A DNA stretch of 34,531 bases. Origin: Candidatus Dormiibacterota bacterium. GTDB taxonomy: Bacteria; Chloroflexota; Dormibacteria; Aeolococcales; Aeolococcaceae. The notes under the pieces were generated by a model. It did no database searches and had not been told where the DNA came from. It was given only the letters and a program-made list of their open reading frames with translations. Made by a program: the position numbers and the translations under genes. The DNA is taken from NCBI GenBank assembly GCA_003162415.1, contig PMOL01000017.1:1-34531 (forward strand), written 5' to 3'. Each line of letters begins with the position of its first letter. Within the stretch, counting starts at the first letter, position 1. Below, one piece after another: positions 1 to 7,982 of the stretch.

Positions 1-252
1 CTAATAGGCCGCGAGCCCGTCATTGAGCGGCTTGCGCCTTTACTCACATCAGGATGTCCTGTTGTGACCACATCGGGTATTAATCCTGGTTTCCCAGGGC
101 TATCCCCAACTCAAAGGTAGGTTGCTCACGTGTTACTCACCCGTTCGCCGCTAGATGTGAATTGGGTTACCCCTCATCACACCGCGCTCGACTTGCATGT
201 TTCATGCACGCCGCCAGCGTTAATCCTGAGCCAGGATCAAACTCTCCATGAA
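1..252 (-). rRNA. rrs: 16S ribosomal RNA, 5' end only (runs off the left edge)
   Basis: The minus strand from about 245 downward reads AGAGTTTGATCCTGGCTCAG, the universal 16S 5' primer site. The usual first-domain text follows, including the hypervariable V1 loop and the conserved GGCGAACGGGTGAGTAACAC segment near 130-155. The mature 5' end should lie about 7 bases upstream of AGAGTTTG, near 252. Only about 250 of roughly 1500 bases are present, so the rest of the gene and the 23S/5S genes lie outside the window. The sequence is bacterial. I did not assign a phylum from it by eye. Confidence 0.97.
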
Positions 253-346
253 TACGTCTGTGTCCCGGATAACCCGGGTCGTAGACATGCTTGACGAGGC
301 CTACGCCGGTCCGTGCTCGATCGCACGAGACCCAAGGCCGTCGCGG

Positions 347-374
347 AAAGTCGTCTCCACTCTTCAAGTGTCAA
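347..374 (-). promoter_or_regulatory. Candidate rRNA operon promoter
   Basis: On the minus strand a perfect TTGACA -35 element (374-369) is followed 16 bases later by GACTTT (352-347), a poor -10 that keeps only the A at position 2 and the T at position 6. Initiation near 340 would give a leader of about 90 bases before mature 16S. The leader includes a small CCCGG-ATAAC-CCGGG hairpin at 264-278. The perfect -35 and its position upstream of 16S support the call; the weak -10 lowers confidence. Confidence 0.4.
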
Positions 375-516
375 GGTTCATGGCGCGCCAAGTCCACGAT
401 GGAATCCCTGGCAACGCGGCCGTCGGGAGCACCCCCGAGCGGGCAACCCCCGGAGTTTACCGATCTGGAGGGCTCAGGTCAAGTCGAGCGAGCCTCTGGA
501 CCTCGATCGGGCGCTA

Positions 517-711
517 TCAGCCCTCGTTCCAGGGGAGCAGAGTAGTTGTGTGGGGCTGCCGTGCTGTGATTCGGGCAAACATCCGCTGGCCGCATCCGGA
601 GCATTTCGCCATCGGCCGGCGGTAGTGGACCTCCGGGACGGCCTGGCGGCGGAAGACCTGGAACGTCAACGGAATCAGGCGGTCGGCCCCGCACGTGGGA
701 CAAAGGATCAT
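517..711 (-). CDS. Small zinc-ribbon protein, function unknown
   Basis: A 64-residue ORF from ATG 711 (an in-frame TTG lies at 714). It carries two CxxC knuckles, CPTCG at Cys4/Cys7 and CSGCG at Cys37/Cys40, about 30 residues apart, as in a zinc ribbon. The segment between is basic and hydrophobic like a small beta-ribbon, and the C-terminal 20 residues look disordered. The paired knuckles in one frame argue against a chance ORF in GC-rich DNA. It lies between recR and the 16S gene on the same strand, and its 3' end is close to the putative rRNA promoter. I do not recognise a named family. A nucleic-acid or ribosome-associated role would be a guess from fold and location only. Confidence 0.6.
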   Translation of the reverse strand: MILCPTCGADRLIPLTFQVFRRQAVPEVHYRRPMAKCSGCGQRMFARITARQPHTTTLLPWNEG

Positions 712-777
712 CAAAACGAGGCCGATGGTCCCACGTCCGCCTACCTTTCATGTGTCCGTTAGGAAACCATTCGCCGA

Positions 778-826
778 CCCCGAACGGCCATCGTTCTCTC
801 GCCCTCTCGCGTACGGCCGTCCGGGG
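778..826 (-). terminator. Long hairpin downstream of recR
   Basis: CCCCGAACGGCC (778-789) is complementary to GGCCGTCCGGGG (815-826) except for one A-C mismatch, giving a 12-bp stem with a 25-base loop. It sits about 130 bases after the recR stop, in an otherwise gene-free stretch (712-955). There is no T-tract next to it on the minus strand, so it may be a non-canonical terminator of the dnaX-ebfC-recR unit or simply a structured spacer. I see nothing else in 712-955. Confidence 0.35.
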
Positions 827-955
827 AATGCCGCTTTGCGGACAGACGGCGCGTGGCGCGTATGGGACGGTCGCGGCCTTGTGCTGGTATGTCCTGCCTG
901 GTGACCGGCCCGACAGCGGTGAGCGGAACCGCATCTGAAGGGCAGACCAAGCGGC

Positions 956-1555
956 TCAGAGCGCGCGGCGACCCGCGAACGCCCGCGCCATGGTGAGCTC
1001 GTCCGCGTACTCGAGATCGGAGCCCGCTGGGAGCCCATGCGCCGGCCGCGACACGGTGACGCCAAGGCTCGCCAGCCGCTCCGCAACGTAGTAGGCAGTC
1101 GCCTCGCCCTCCACGTCGGGGTCGGTGGCGATGACCACCTCGCGAATCTCCCCCTCCGCAACCCGGCCCTCAAGCTCGCGGATGCGAAGCTCGTCGGGCC
1201 CGACGCCGTCCATCGGAGACAGGGCGCCACCGAGGACGTGATACAGGCCATGAAACTCGCCGCTCCGCTCGACGGCGAGCACGTCGAGCGCTTCCTCAAC
1301 AACGCATAACAACGATCCATCCCGCTTCGCATCCGTGCATATCGCACACAGCGGACCATCGGCGATGAAGAAGCAGCGTGAGCACGGACGGACCCTCGTG
1401 TGCAGGTCGCTGAGCGCACCTGCCAGTCGCTGGGACATCTCCGCCGAGGCGCGCAGGCAGTAGAACGTGAGCCGTTGCGCCGTCTTCGGACCGATGCCCG
1501 GCAGCCGTCCGAACTCCGCGGCCAGCCGCTCGACCGCCTCAGGAACGAGTGGCAC
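956..1555 (-). CDS. recR: Recombination mediator RecR
   Basis: This 199-residue protein has the usual RecR length and domain order. A helix-hairpin-helix (LPGIGPKTAQRL, about residues 18-29) comes first. Then comes a four-cysteine zinc finger, C58-x2-C61-x8-C70-x2-C73. A Toprim domain begins at about residue 83 (LCVVEEALDVLAVE) and includes the ATDPDVEGEAT stretch. With RecO and RecF it loads RecA on single-stranded gaps in cytosolic DNA repair. It is the last gene of the dnaX-ebfC-recR block found in many bacteria; ebfC ends 36 bases upstream. The ATG start at 1555 gives the expected N-terminus. Confidence 0.97.
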   Translation of the reverse strand: MPLVPEAVERLAAEFGRLPGIGPKTAQRLTFYCLRASAEMSQRLAGALSDLHTRVRPCSRCFFIADGPLCAICTDAKRDGSLLCVVEEALDVLAVERSGEFHGLYHVLGGALSPMDGVGPDELRIRELEGRVAEGEIREVVIATDPDVEGEATAYYVAERLASLGVTVSRPAHGLPAGSDLEYADELTMARAFAGRRAL

Positions 1556-1591
1556 GTCCCTCCTCCGACATCACGCGCCGCCGGCTCCCGG

Positions 1592-1903
1592 TCAGAGCAA
1601 GCCGGGAGGAAGCCCCAAGCCTGCGGTCAGCTGCGACATGTTGGCCGCCGCCGCCTCCCGTGACTTGTCGAGCGCGTCGTTGCAGGCGGCGAGGACCAGG
1701 TCGGCGAGCAGCTCGGCACCTTCCTCGAGCGCCTCGGGCTCGATGGCAACCGAGAGGATCTTTTGGTGCCCGTCCGAGGTGATCGACACGACGCCGCCAC
1801 CCGCGGTGCCGGTCACGGTCACGTCGTTGAGCTCCTCCTGCATCTTGGCCATGCGGGCCTGCACCTGCTGGAGCTGCTTCATCATCTGCTGCTGGTTCTT
1901 CAT
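1592..1903 (-). CDS. ebfC: YbaB/EbfC family nucleoid-associated protein
   Basis: This is a 103-residue protein. Its N-terminal Met/Gln-rich amphipathic helix (KQLQQVQARMAKMQEEL) is followed by the family's central beta segment (GGGVVSITSDGHQKILSVAIEPEAL) in parts, and a final long helix. The fold is a dimeric tweezer that binds DNA without strong sequence preference. The C-terminus is Gly/Leu/Pro-rich and flexible, as is common in the family. It sits between dnaX (20 bases upstream) and recR, the conserved position that links it to replication and repair. Confidence 0.95.
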   Translation of the reverse strand: MKNQQQMMKQLQQVQARMAKMQEELNDVTVTGTAGGGVVSITSDGHQKILSVAIEPEALEEGAELLADLVLAACNDALDKSREAAAANMSQLTAGLGLPPGLL

Positions 1904-1923
1904 CTCAGACCTCGTTGGGCAGT

Positions 1924-3693
1924 CTACGCACCGTTGGCGGATCGTGGCGGTCCGAGTCTCGTGTCGTCGTGGAGGCGGGTGGCCGTGACCCGGCTGCCGG
2001 AGAACGTGTCGAGCACCGCCTGGGTGACCTCGCTGACCGACCCCGAAGGGCCGCGCGGGCGCTCCTCGCCGGTGAACCGGGTCAGGACCTCGACGGGCCG
2101 CCCACCGATGGTGGACAGCGCCTCGGCGATGACACGCCGCTTCTCCGGGTCGCTGATCTGCTCGTGGTGAAAGCGACCGTTGGTTCCGATGGTCACGCTG
2201 GCGGCGTCGGCTTCGACTGGCTTGCAGTCACGCAGGACCCCGGCGAGCCCCTTGTTGGCACGTGCGACCGCCTCGATGGCAACCGGCCACTCAGCGGTCC
2301 AGCCGTCGACGGTGGTGAGGTCGCGTCGCCCGATCGCCTCGATGACCACCTCGGCTTCCGCGGCTTCCGGAGGGGTCGCGGCGTCTAACACGGGATCGTC
2401 AGGCACCGCATCAACCGGCGCCGGATGAGCGGGCGCCGGGTCCGCCGGTATCGGGTCGGGCACCGGGCGAACCCCTTCGACAACGGTTGACGGCGCGCCC
2501 GCGGCATTCGCGACGCGAGGTCCTTGCCCGGGCGCGCCGCCCCCGACACCACCGCGTTCGAGCGCGGCCACACGCAGCTCCAGCGCGGCGACCACGGCCG
2601 CCTCGCCGTCCGCCGCAGGTGGGCGCAGGGCGCGCAGCAAGCAGACCTCCACGAGCAAGCGTGCGTCGACCGACTGGCGTAGGTTCATCTCGGCCTCCGC
2701 CATCAGCTCGAGGAGGCGAAGCCACAGGCCCGCCGGCGCGATGGCCGCCAGGTCGGCGGCCAGTGCAACCTCATCGGGACCAACTGACGCCCCTTCGGGA
2801 TATCCGAGCGCAACCAGTTCGGCGGCGCGGGCCAGACGCGCGACGTCGCGAAAGAGCTGGCGCGGATCGGCGCCGGCATCGAACGCCGCCGCGGCTGCGC
2901 GCAGCGTGCCGGCCGCGTCAGCGCCTGCCAGCGACGTGACCAGCGAATGCAGGGTCGACGGGTCGGTGAGCCCCAGTGACCGTCTCGCCACCGAAACGGT
3001 GACCGGACGGTCGCCCGCCCCGAGCGCCTGCTCGAGCAGGACGAGCGCATCTCGCAGGCTCCCCTGAGCAGAGGTCGCAAGCAGCGTCAGCGCATCAGCG
3101 TCGACCTCGTCGTTCTCCTTGCCCGCCACCTCGGCGAGCAGCTGCTCGATCGCCGGCACGGGCACGCGCCGGAAGTCGAAGCGCTGCACCCGCGAGCGCA
3201 CCGTCTCGGGGACCTTGTGCGGCTCGGTGGTGGCCAGCACGAAGAGCACGTGGGGCGGCGGCTCCTCGAGCGTTTTAAGGAAGGCGTTCCACGCATCCGT
3301 GGTCAGCATGTGCGCCTCGTCGATGATGTAGACCTTGCGGCGGAGCACCGCCGGCAGGTAGCGCACTTTGTCGCGCAGGTCCCGCATCTCATCGATGCCG
3401 CGGTTGCTGGCCGCGTCGATCTCGAGGACGTCGACTGCGGCACCGCTCAGGATCTCGACGCACGCCGGGCAAACGTTGTCGGGCTCTCCGTCGACAGGCG
3501 CGTCGCAGTTCACCGCGCGAGCGAGGATGCGGGCGGTCGACGTCTTGCCGGTGCCGCGGACCCCGGTGAACAGGTACCCGTGAGCGAGCTCCCCGGAGCG
3601 GACCTCGTTGACCAGCGTGCGCGCGACGACCTCCTGCCCGACCAGGTCGGCAAAGCGCTGAGGTCGATAGCGGCGGTAGAGGGCGAGGCTCAC
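1924..3693 (-). CDS. dnaX: DNA polymerase III clamp-loader subunits gamma/tau
   Basis: The open frame extends upstream to 3795, but GTG 3693 is the likely start. It has GGAGGA just upstream and gives the typical N-terminus MSLALYRRYRPQRF. The 589-residue product has Walker A (GVRGTGKTS, 44-52), Walker B (IIDEAHML, 123-130), a TLEEPPPHVLF segment and the SRV-Q arginine-finger region near 167-170. An Ala/Pro-rich linker then leads to a tau-like C-terminal domain ending near GSRVTAT. The zinc module has Cys63, Cys75 and Cys78 but Asp72 where a fourth Cys is usual. As an AAA+ ATPase it loads the beta clamp and couples the replisome. I see no A-rich slippery site for a shorter gamma form. Confidence 0.97.
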   Translation of the reverse strand: MSLALYRRYRPQRFADLVGQEVVARTLVNEVRSGELAHGYLFTGVRGTGKTSTARILARAVNCDAPVDGEPDNVCPACVEILSGAAVDVLEIDAASNRGIDEMRDLRDKVRYLPAVLRRKVYIIDEAHMLTTDAWNAFLKTLEEPPPHVLFVLATTEPHKVPETVRSRVQRFDFRRVPVPAIEQLLAEVAGKENDEVDADALTLLATSAQGSLRDALVLLEQALGAGDRPVTVSVARRSLGLTDPSTLHSLVTSLAGADAAGTLRAAAAAFDAGADPRQLFRDVARLARAAELVALGYPEGASVGPDEVALAADLAAIAPAGLWLRLLELMAEAEMNLRQSVDARLLVEVCLLRALRPPAADGEAAVVAALELRVAALERGGVGGGAPGQGPRVANAAGAPSTVVEGVRPVPDPIPADPAPAHPAPVDAVPDDPVLDAATPPEAAEAEVVIEAIGRRDLTTVDGWTAEWPVAIEAVARANKGLAGVLRDCKPVEADAASVTIGTNGRFHHEQISDPEKRRVIAEALSTIGGRPVEVLTRFTGEERPRGPSGSVSEVTQAVLDTFSGSRVTATRLHDDTRLGPPRSANGA

Positions 3694-3839
3694 GACTCCT
3701 CCACGATGGTCACCCAGGCGGGCGGCATTGTCGCAATGACGGCGGACCGCCTGTGACGGCGGATCGCCCTGGAAAACGGTAGTCGCGCACCCCACGTCGT
3801 CGGCACGCCACCGGCGCTCACCCGTACGACCGGCTCAGA

Positions 3840-3935
<96 letters not shown>

Positions 3936-4054
3936 TCAACGCCGGCGCGTCCGGAGCAGACCCAATGACGCGCCCCCTCGGTGGGGAATTCAGCCCCGCT
4001 GTAGCGGATTGCGGGTACAGGGCACCGCTAACGCCCCGCCTAGCGCGACCGCCA

Positions 4055-5317
4055 TCATTGTACCGGCAGCGACGAGGGCACCGGGTCGTCGTCGAGCACG
4101 TCCGCCCGGGCGCCGGAAGGCTCCGGCCAGCGCAGCGACACGCGAGTGCCGGACCCCACGCGCGTCTCGACGTCGATCGTGGCGCCGTGCGCTTCCACGA
4201 CGCGTCTGACCAGGGCGAGCCCCATACCCGTGCCCCCGAAACGCCGGGTGGCCGTGTTGTCCACCTGGTAGAAGCGCTCGAAGATGCGCGGCACGTCCTC
4301 AGCCGGGATCCCGATCCCCTCATCGATAACCTCGACGAGGACGGTGCTGGCGCTGCCCGGCGCCGCCCGGACCAGCACGCGCCCGTGACCGTCGCTGAAC
4401 TTCACCGCATTGTCGATGAGCGCCCTGAGCACCTGACCGAGGCGATCGGGATCCGCGCGCAACATCACATCCGGCGCCACCTCGATGTGGACAGGCACCG
4501 GAAGACCACCCTTGTGCCGCTCCCCCACCACCGCGATCGCGGCGCGGGCGGCATCCTCCAGGGGCACATCCGCAAGGGCGAGGGCCAGCGCCTCACCGTC
4601 GCCGATCGAAAAATCGATGATGGTCTCGACGATGCCGTCGAGGTTCCTGGCGGCGACCTGGATGTCTCGGAGCGCGTCGAGCTTCGGGGAGTCGTCCCAG
4701 ACGGCCCAGCACATCTCGATGAGGTCACTGAGTCCCAGGATCGCCGTGAGCGGGGTACGCAGTTCGTGCTGCACCGTCGCGAGGAAGTCCGTCTTCATGG
4801 TGTCGAGCTCGCGCAGCCTGCGGACCGACTCCTTCTCCAATTCGTAGAGGCGCGCATTCTCCATGGCGATCGCGGCGTTGCTGGCAAGAGTGGCCAAAAC
4901 GCCCTCGACCTCGGCGTCTACCGTCGCCGCGTCCGACGGCGACGCCACCGCGAGCGCCCCGACAAGCTCGCCAAGGTTCGACATCGGCAGCACCAGCAAC
5001 GATCCGCGGCCGGGCAGCACCCGCCTGAGGCGTTTCCCGGCGATCACGTCCGGCGCCGTCTCCCACCCATCGAACACATCCGGGATCGCAAGGTGCGGAT
5101 CGACGACCCTGACGCCGAGGCGCTCACCCTCGCGCAGGGCAATCGCCGCCGCCGCCCCCTCACCGGCGATCGACGCCGCGGTGCAGACCACCTCGCGCTG
5201 CAGCTCGGGGACCCCGCCGGTCGTGCTGGTCAGCGCCCGGGCAACCGCGCTCACCCGATCCACCGCGCTCTCGACCGCGACGTGCGCGTTCGCAGCGTTC
5301 TTCATGCTCCCGATCAT
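4055..5317 (-). CDS. GAF-domain sensor histidine kinase
   Basis: About 420 residues from ATG 5317 (ATG 5305 is also possible). There are no membrane segments, so it is probably cytosolic. A GAF-like sensor domain (about 15-155) leads through a coiled linker (MENARLYELEKESVRRL) to the HisKA domain with phospho-acceptor His184 in VQHELRTPL. The HATPase domain has an N box (LIDNAVKFS, Asn303), G1 (IDEGIGIP, about 331-338), an F box (IFERFYQ) and G2 (GGTGMGLAL, 361-369). The C-terminal tail is acidic. It follows plsY by about 30 bases on the same strand. No response-regulator gene is adjacent, so the partner is unknown. The GAF ligand cannot be told from sequence. Confidence 0.9.
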   Translation of the reverse strand: MIGSMKNAANAHVAVESAVDRVSAVARALTSTTGGVPELQREVVCTAASIAGEGAAAAIALREGERLGVRVVDPHLAIPDVFDGWETAPDVIAGKRLRRVLPGRGSLLVLPMSNLGELVGALAVASPSDAATVDAEVEGVLATLASNAAIAMENARLYELEKESVRRLRELDTMKTDFLATVQHELRTPLTAILGLSDLIEMCWAVWDDSPKLDALRDIQVAARNLDGIVETIIDFSIGDGEALALALADVPLEDAARAAIAVVGERHKGGLPVPVHIEVAPDVMLRADPDRLGQVLRALIDNAVKFSDGHGRVLVRAAPGSASTVLVEVIDEGIGIPAEDVPRIFERFYQVDNTATRRFGGTGMGLALVRRVVEAHGATIDVETRVGSGTRVSLRWPEPSGARADVLDDDPVPSSLPVQ

Positions 5318-5348
5318 ACGGACGACCCGGCCGGCGTCCGCCGATGAG

Positions 5349-5975
5349 TCAGTGACGACCGCCAAACAGACGGGTCGACAGCTGCGGCTCCTCGCCACGA
5401 GCGATCCGCCGGATGTTCGCGGCGTGGCGGACCACCACGAGGGTCGACACCAGGGCGGTGAAGACGAACGGCACCGCGTCGTGGCGTCTGGTGCTCTCGA
5501 GGCCGGCCCCGAGCGTCGCCGTCACCGTGGCGGTCAGCGATCCAACCGACATGGTCCGGCTGAGGGCGAGAGCGCCGATGCCACCGGCCGTCGCCCAGGC
5601 TGCCGCCTCGGGAGACACCATCAACAGGCCCCCGAACGCCGTGGCGACTGCCTTCCCGCCCCGGAAGCGAGCAAAGACGGGCCATGAATGCCCGATGCAT
5701 GCGGCGAGCCCCGCAGCCGCCTGCGCGGCCGGGTCCGCCCCGCAGCGGCGTGCGATGGCGACCGCCCCGGCGCCCTTGGCAACGTCGAGAGCAAAGGTGA
5801 TCGCACCGGCTCGGGCGCCGACCGTGCGGAGCACGTTGGCGGTGCCCATGTTGCCGCTGCCGAAGTCACGGACGTCGAGGCCGCCGACGGCCTTGCCGAC
5901 GATCAACCCAAAGGGCACCGACCCGATCAGATATCCGGCGGCGCAGCTCGTGACCGCAGCCGCGTTGCCAGCCAT
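5349..5975 (-). CDS. plsY: Acyl-phosphate:glycerol-3-phosphate acyltransferase PlsY
   Basis: A 208-residue polytopic membrane protein with the PlsY signatures in order. These are GYLIGSVPFGL near the N-terminus, DVRDFGSGNMGTANVLRTVG in the first cytosolic loop (glycerol-phosphate and acyl-phosphate site), ALDVAKG, and GHSWPVFARFRGGKAVAT (phosphate-binding loop). It makes lysophosphatidate from acyl-phosphate at the inner membrane, the first step of phospholipid synthesis. It lies 12 bases after galK and close to an acyltransferase gene. The C-terminus ends in a short basic tail. Confidence 0.96.
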   Translation of the reverse strand: MAGNAAAVTSCAAGYLIGSVPFGLIVGKAVGGLDVRDFGSGNMGTANVLRTVGARAGAITFALDVAKGAGAVAIARRCGADPAAQAAAGLAACIGHSWPVFARFRGGKAVATAFGGLLMVSPEAAAWATAGGIGALALSRTMSVGSLTATVTATLGAGLESTRRHDAVPFVFTALVSTLVVVRHAANIRRIARGEEPQLSTRLFGGRH

Positions 5976-5987
5976 GCGGCGATGAGT

Positions 5988-7130
5988 CTAGCCCCGCACC
6001 ACATCCGGCGCCAGCACCGCAGCCCCGGGCGAGGGCCGGAGCTGGAAGGTTGGCCCGCCGGAGGCGCCGGCCATCGCACGCCGGCAGGCATCGGCGCGGT
6101 CGCGGGTCACGAGCGCCACGACGGCCCCGCCGAACCCGGCGCCGACCATTCGGGCTCCGAAGCAGCCGGGAACACCCTCGGCAGCACTGGCGACCGCGTC
6201 GAGCATCGGTGTGCTCACCTCGTGCAGATCGCGGAGCGATCGGTGGCTCGCCGACATGAGGCGCCCGAGCGTGGCGAGGTCGGCCCGTCGCATGGCGTCT
6301 GCCGCTTTGACCGTGCGCCGGCTCTCCGCCATGACGTGGTGCAGGCGGCGCTTGACGTCCGGGTCCACCCGAGCCGACTCGATGACCGAATCGGTCAGCT
6401 CCTGGCAGCTGCTGGCGCCGAGCGCCGCGAGACCCGACTCGGTCTCCTCGCGGCGGCGCCGGTATTCCACGCCGCCGACGTCGTGATGCACTCTGGTGTC
6501 GCAGCCCACGAGCACCGCATCCGCCCAGGGCCACGGCATCGACTCCTCGCCTCCGGTCGCGCAGTCGAGCAGCAGCGCACCACCATCTGGAGCGTCGATG
6601 ACGGCGTGCTGATCGAGCGGACCGCAGGGGATCCCGAGCACGTCGCGTTCCGCGGTGAGCGCAACCGCGGCCAGGTCCCGCGCCGTCATGCCGGCGCCGA
6701 GCAGCCGAAGGATCGCGGTCGCGGTGGCCACCATGAGGGCAGCCGACGAGGCGAGACCCGCTCCGGCGGGAAGGGTTGCCGCGATGCCCACCTCGACGGC
6801 CGGGACGGAAATGCCGCGGGTCCTGAGCGCGACCACCGGCGCAAGCACGCGATCCCCCAGGTCACCTCTCGGATCGGGGTCATTCCGGGTGACGATCGTA
6901 CCGCCGCTCGCCACCAGGTATCGCGCCGCACCACTCCGGCGCACGGCGGCCGCGATTCCGAGATCGACGGCAACGCAGAGAACCTTGCCCCCGGCGTAGT
7001 CGACATGCTCGCCCACCAGCGTGCAGCGCCCCGGAGCCCACGCGGTCGCCGCGACCGACCCCGATCCGCCTGCAGTCTCGAGCGCCTCGAGCGCGGCTCG
7101 TGTCAGGTCGCTCGCATCACCCGTCGACAT
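5988..7130 (-). CDS. galK: Galactokinase (GHMP kinase family)
   Basis: A 380-residue GHMP kinase. Galactokinase motif 1 is APGRCTLVGEHVDYAGG (32-48), with the substrate-specific EH-D. Motif 2 is LPAGAGLASSAAL, the ATP phosphate loop. The GIPCGPLDQH segment carries the catalytic Asp, and motif 3 is GARMVGAGFGGAV near the C-terminus. GEH-DY and CG-LDQ favour galactokinase over mevalonate or homoserine kinase. It phosphorylates galactose at C1, the first step of the Leloir pathway. ATG 7130 overlaps the end of the upstream acyltransferase by 14 bases, which suggests translational coupling. No galT or galE lies in the window, so a role in a surface-sugar pathway is equally possible. Confidence 0.9.
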   Translation of the reverse strand: MSTGDASDLTRAALEALETAGGSGSVAATAWAPGRCTLVGEHVDYAGGKVLCVAVDLGIAAAVRRSGAARYLVASGGTIVTRNDPDPRGDLGDRVLAPVVALRTRGISVPAVEVGIAATLPAGAGLASSAALMVATATAILRLLGAGMTARDLAAVALTAERDVLGIPCGPLDQHAVIDAPDGGALLLDCATGGEESMPWPWADAVLVGCDTRVHHDVGGVEYRRRREETESGLAALGASSCQELTDSVIESARVDPDVKRRLHHVMAESRRTVKAADAMRRADLATLGRLMSASHRSLRDLHEVSTPMLDAVASAAEGVPGCFGARMVGAGFGGAVVALVTRDRADACRRAMAGASGGPTFQLRPSPGAAVLAPDVVRG

Positions 7131-7980
7131 ACACGTGGTGGAACGGATACCACTGTTCGGGGTGCGCCCGAATCGCGGGCTCGACGCAGGCCGCGACCCG
7201 CCCGATCACCGTCGCGTCGTCACCCGACAGGTCGATGGCCGCATGGATCTCGAGCACCCAGCCCCACTCGTCGCGCCGGCACGTCACCGGGAGGATAGCC
7301 GCGCCCGTGGCTGCGCCCAGCCGTGCAGGGACCGCGCTGCATCGGACGGGACCGCCGCAGAACGGCACCACAACCGTGGGCCCGGCCTCGGGGACGTCGA
7401 GCATGAGTGCGACCGTCCTCCCCCGCCTCAGCGCGCGGAACAATCCGCGCGCCGACTGACGGACCGTGAAGATCTCGAGACCCTTGCGTTGACGCGAGAC
7501 CGCCACCATCTCAGTGATTCCGGGCGACACCACGGGTGCCATCACCGTGCTGAGGTGCAGCCCGAGACCGAGCGACGCGCTCGCGGCCATGTCCCAGTTG
7601 CCGAAGTGCGGGAGCACCACCATCGATCCGCGCTCGTCGACGTGGAGATGCTCGGCCCCGATGACCCGAAAATGCTTGAGGACCTGCGCCGAGTCCAGCG
7701 GGTCCGCCCACATCGAGTCGACGATCATGCGAACGTACTCCTGGTACGAACGGCGAGCGAGCGCGGCGGCCGCGACATGGTCGAGGTGCGGCTGCAGGCG
7801 ATGGTGATTCGCGGCCGCGCGAACACGGTCCTCGCGGCTGAGACGCGCATACCACGCAGCTCCGACCGCAGCCGCCACGGGAGCACGCAACGGCCCGAGC
7901 GTCCGCACCGTCCGAGTGAGGATGCTGAGCACGACCGCGGGCAGGTCCCGCGTGGCGCCTCCCGGGGCACGCTCCGACAC
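7117..7980 (-). CDS. Lysophospholipid (LpxL/HtrB/PatA-type) acyltransferase
   Basis: GTG 7980 begins just after the nuoN stop and gives 287 residues; starts further upstream would lie inside nuoN. The catalytic HFGNWD (His-x4-Asp) motif sits near residue 130. Downstream, family blocks include RQSARGLFRALRRGRTVAL and DVPEAGPTVVVPFCGGPV. The C-terminal WYPFHHVY matches the FxxxW/WYxF ending of this family. Members acylate lipid A precursors or, in actinobacteria, phosphatidylinositol mannosides, at the inner membrane. With no lipid A genes nearby, a glycolipid substrate is more likely, but that is inference. It lies in a run with galK and plsY, consistent with envelope lipid or glycolipid synthesis. 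Confidence 0.85.
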   Translation of the reverse strand: MSERAPGGATRDLPAVVLSILTRTVRTLGPLRAPVAAAVGAAWYARLSREDRVRAAANHHRLQPHLDHVAAAALARRSYQEYVRMIVDSMWADPLDSAQVLKHFRVIGAEHLHVDERGSMVVLPHFGNWDMAASASLGLGLHLSTVMAPVVSPGITEMVAVSRQRKGLEIFTVRQSARGLFRALRRGRTVALMLDVPEAGPTVVVPFCGGPVRCSAVPARLGAATGAAILPVTCRRDEWGWVLEIHAAIDLSGDDATVIGRVAACVEPAIRAHPEQWYPFHHVYVDG

Positions 7981-7982
7981 AG

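Noticed and set aside
313..762. 149-residue plus-strand ORF upstream of 16S
   Set aside because: No motif, antisense to the rRNA promoter region and the zinc-ribbon ORF.
479..934. 151-residue minus-strand ORF over the recR/16S gap
   Set aside because: Low-complexity Arg/Pro-rich translation typical of a shadow frame; it overlaps the zinc-ribbon ORF, which has real motifs in another frame.
748..1419. 223-residue ORF overlapping recR
   Set aside because: Ser/Arg-rich out-of-frame reading of recR.
4057..4062. TACAAT as the -10 of an SRP RNA promoter
   Set aside because: No -35-like hexamer at 16-18 bases, and it would leave over 100 bases before the RNA; not supported.
3965..5347. 460-residue plus-strand ORF opposite the histidine kinase
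   Set aside because: His/Arg/Asp-rich mirror of a GC-rich gene; the kinase on the other strand has all family motifs.
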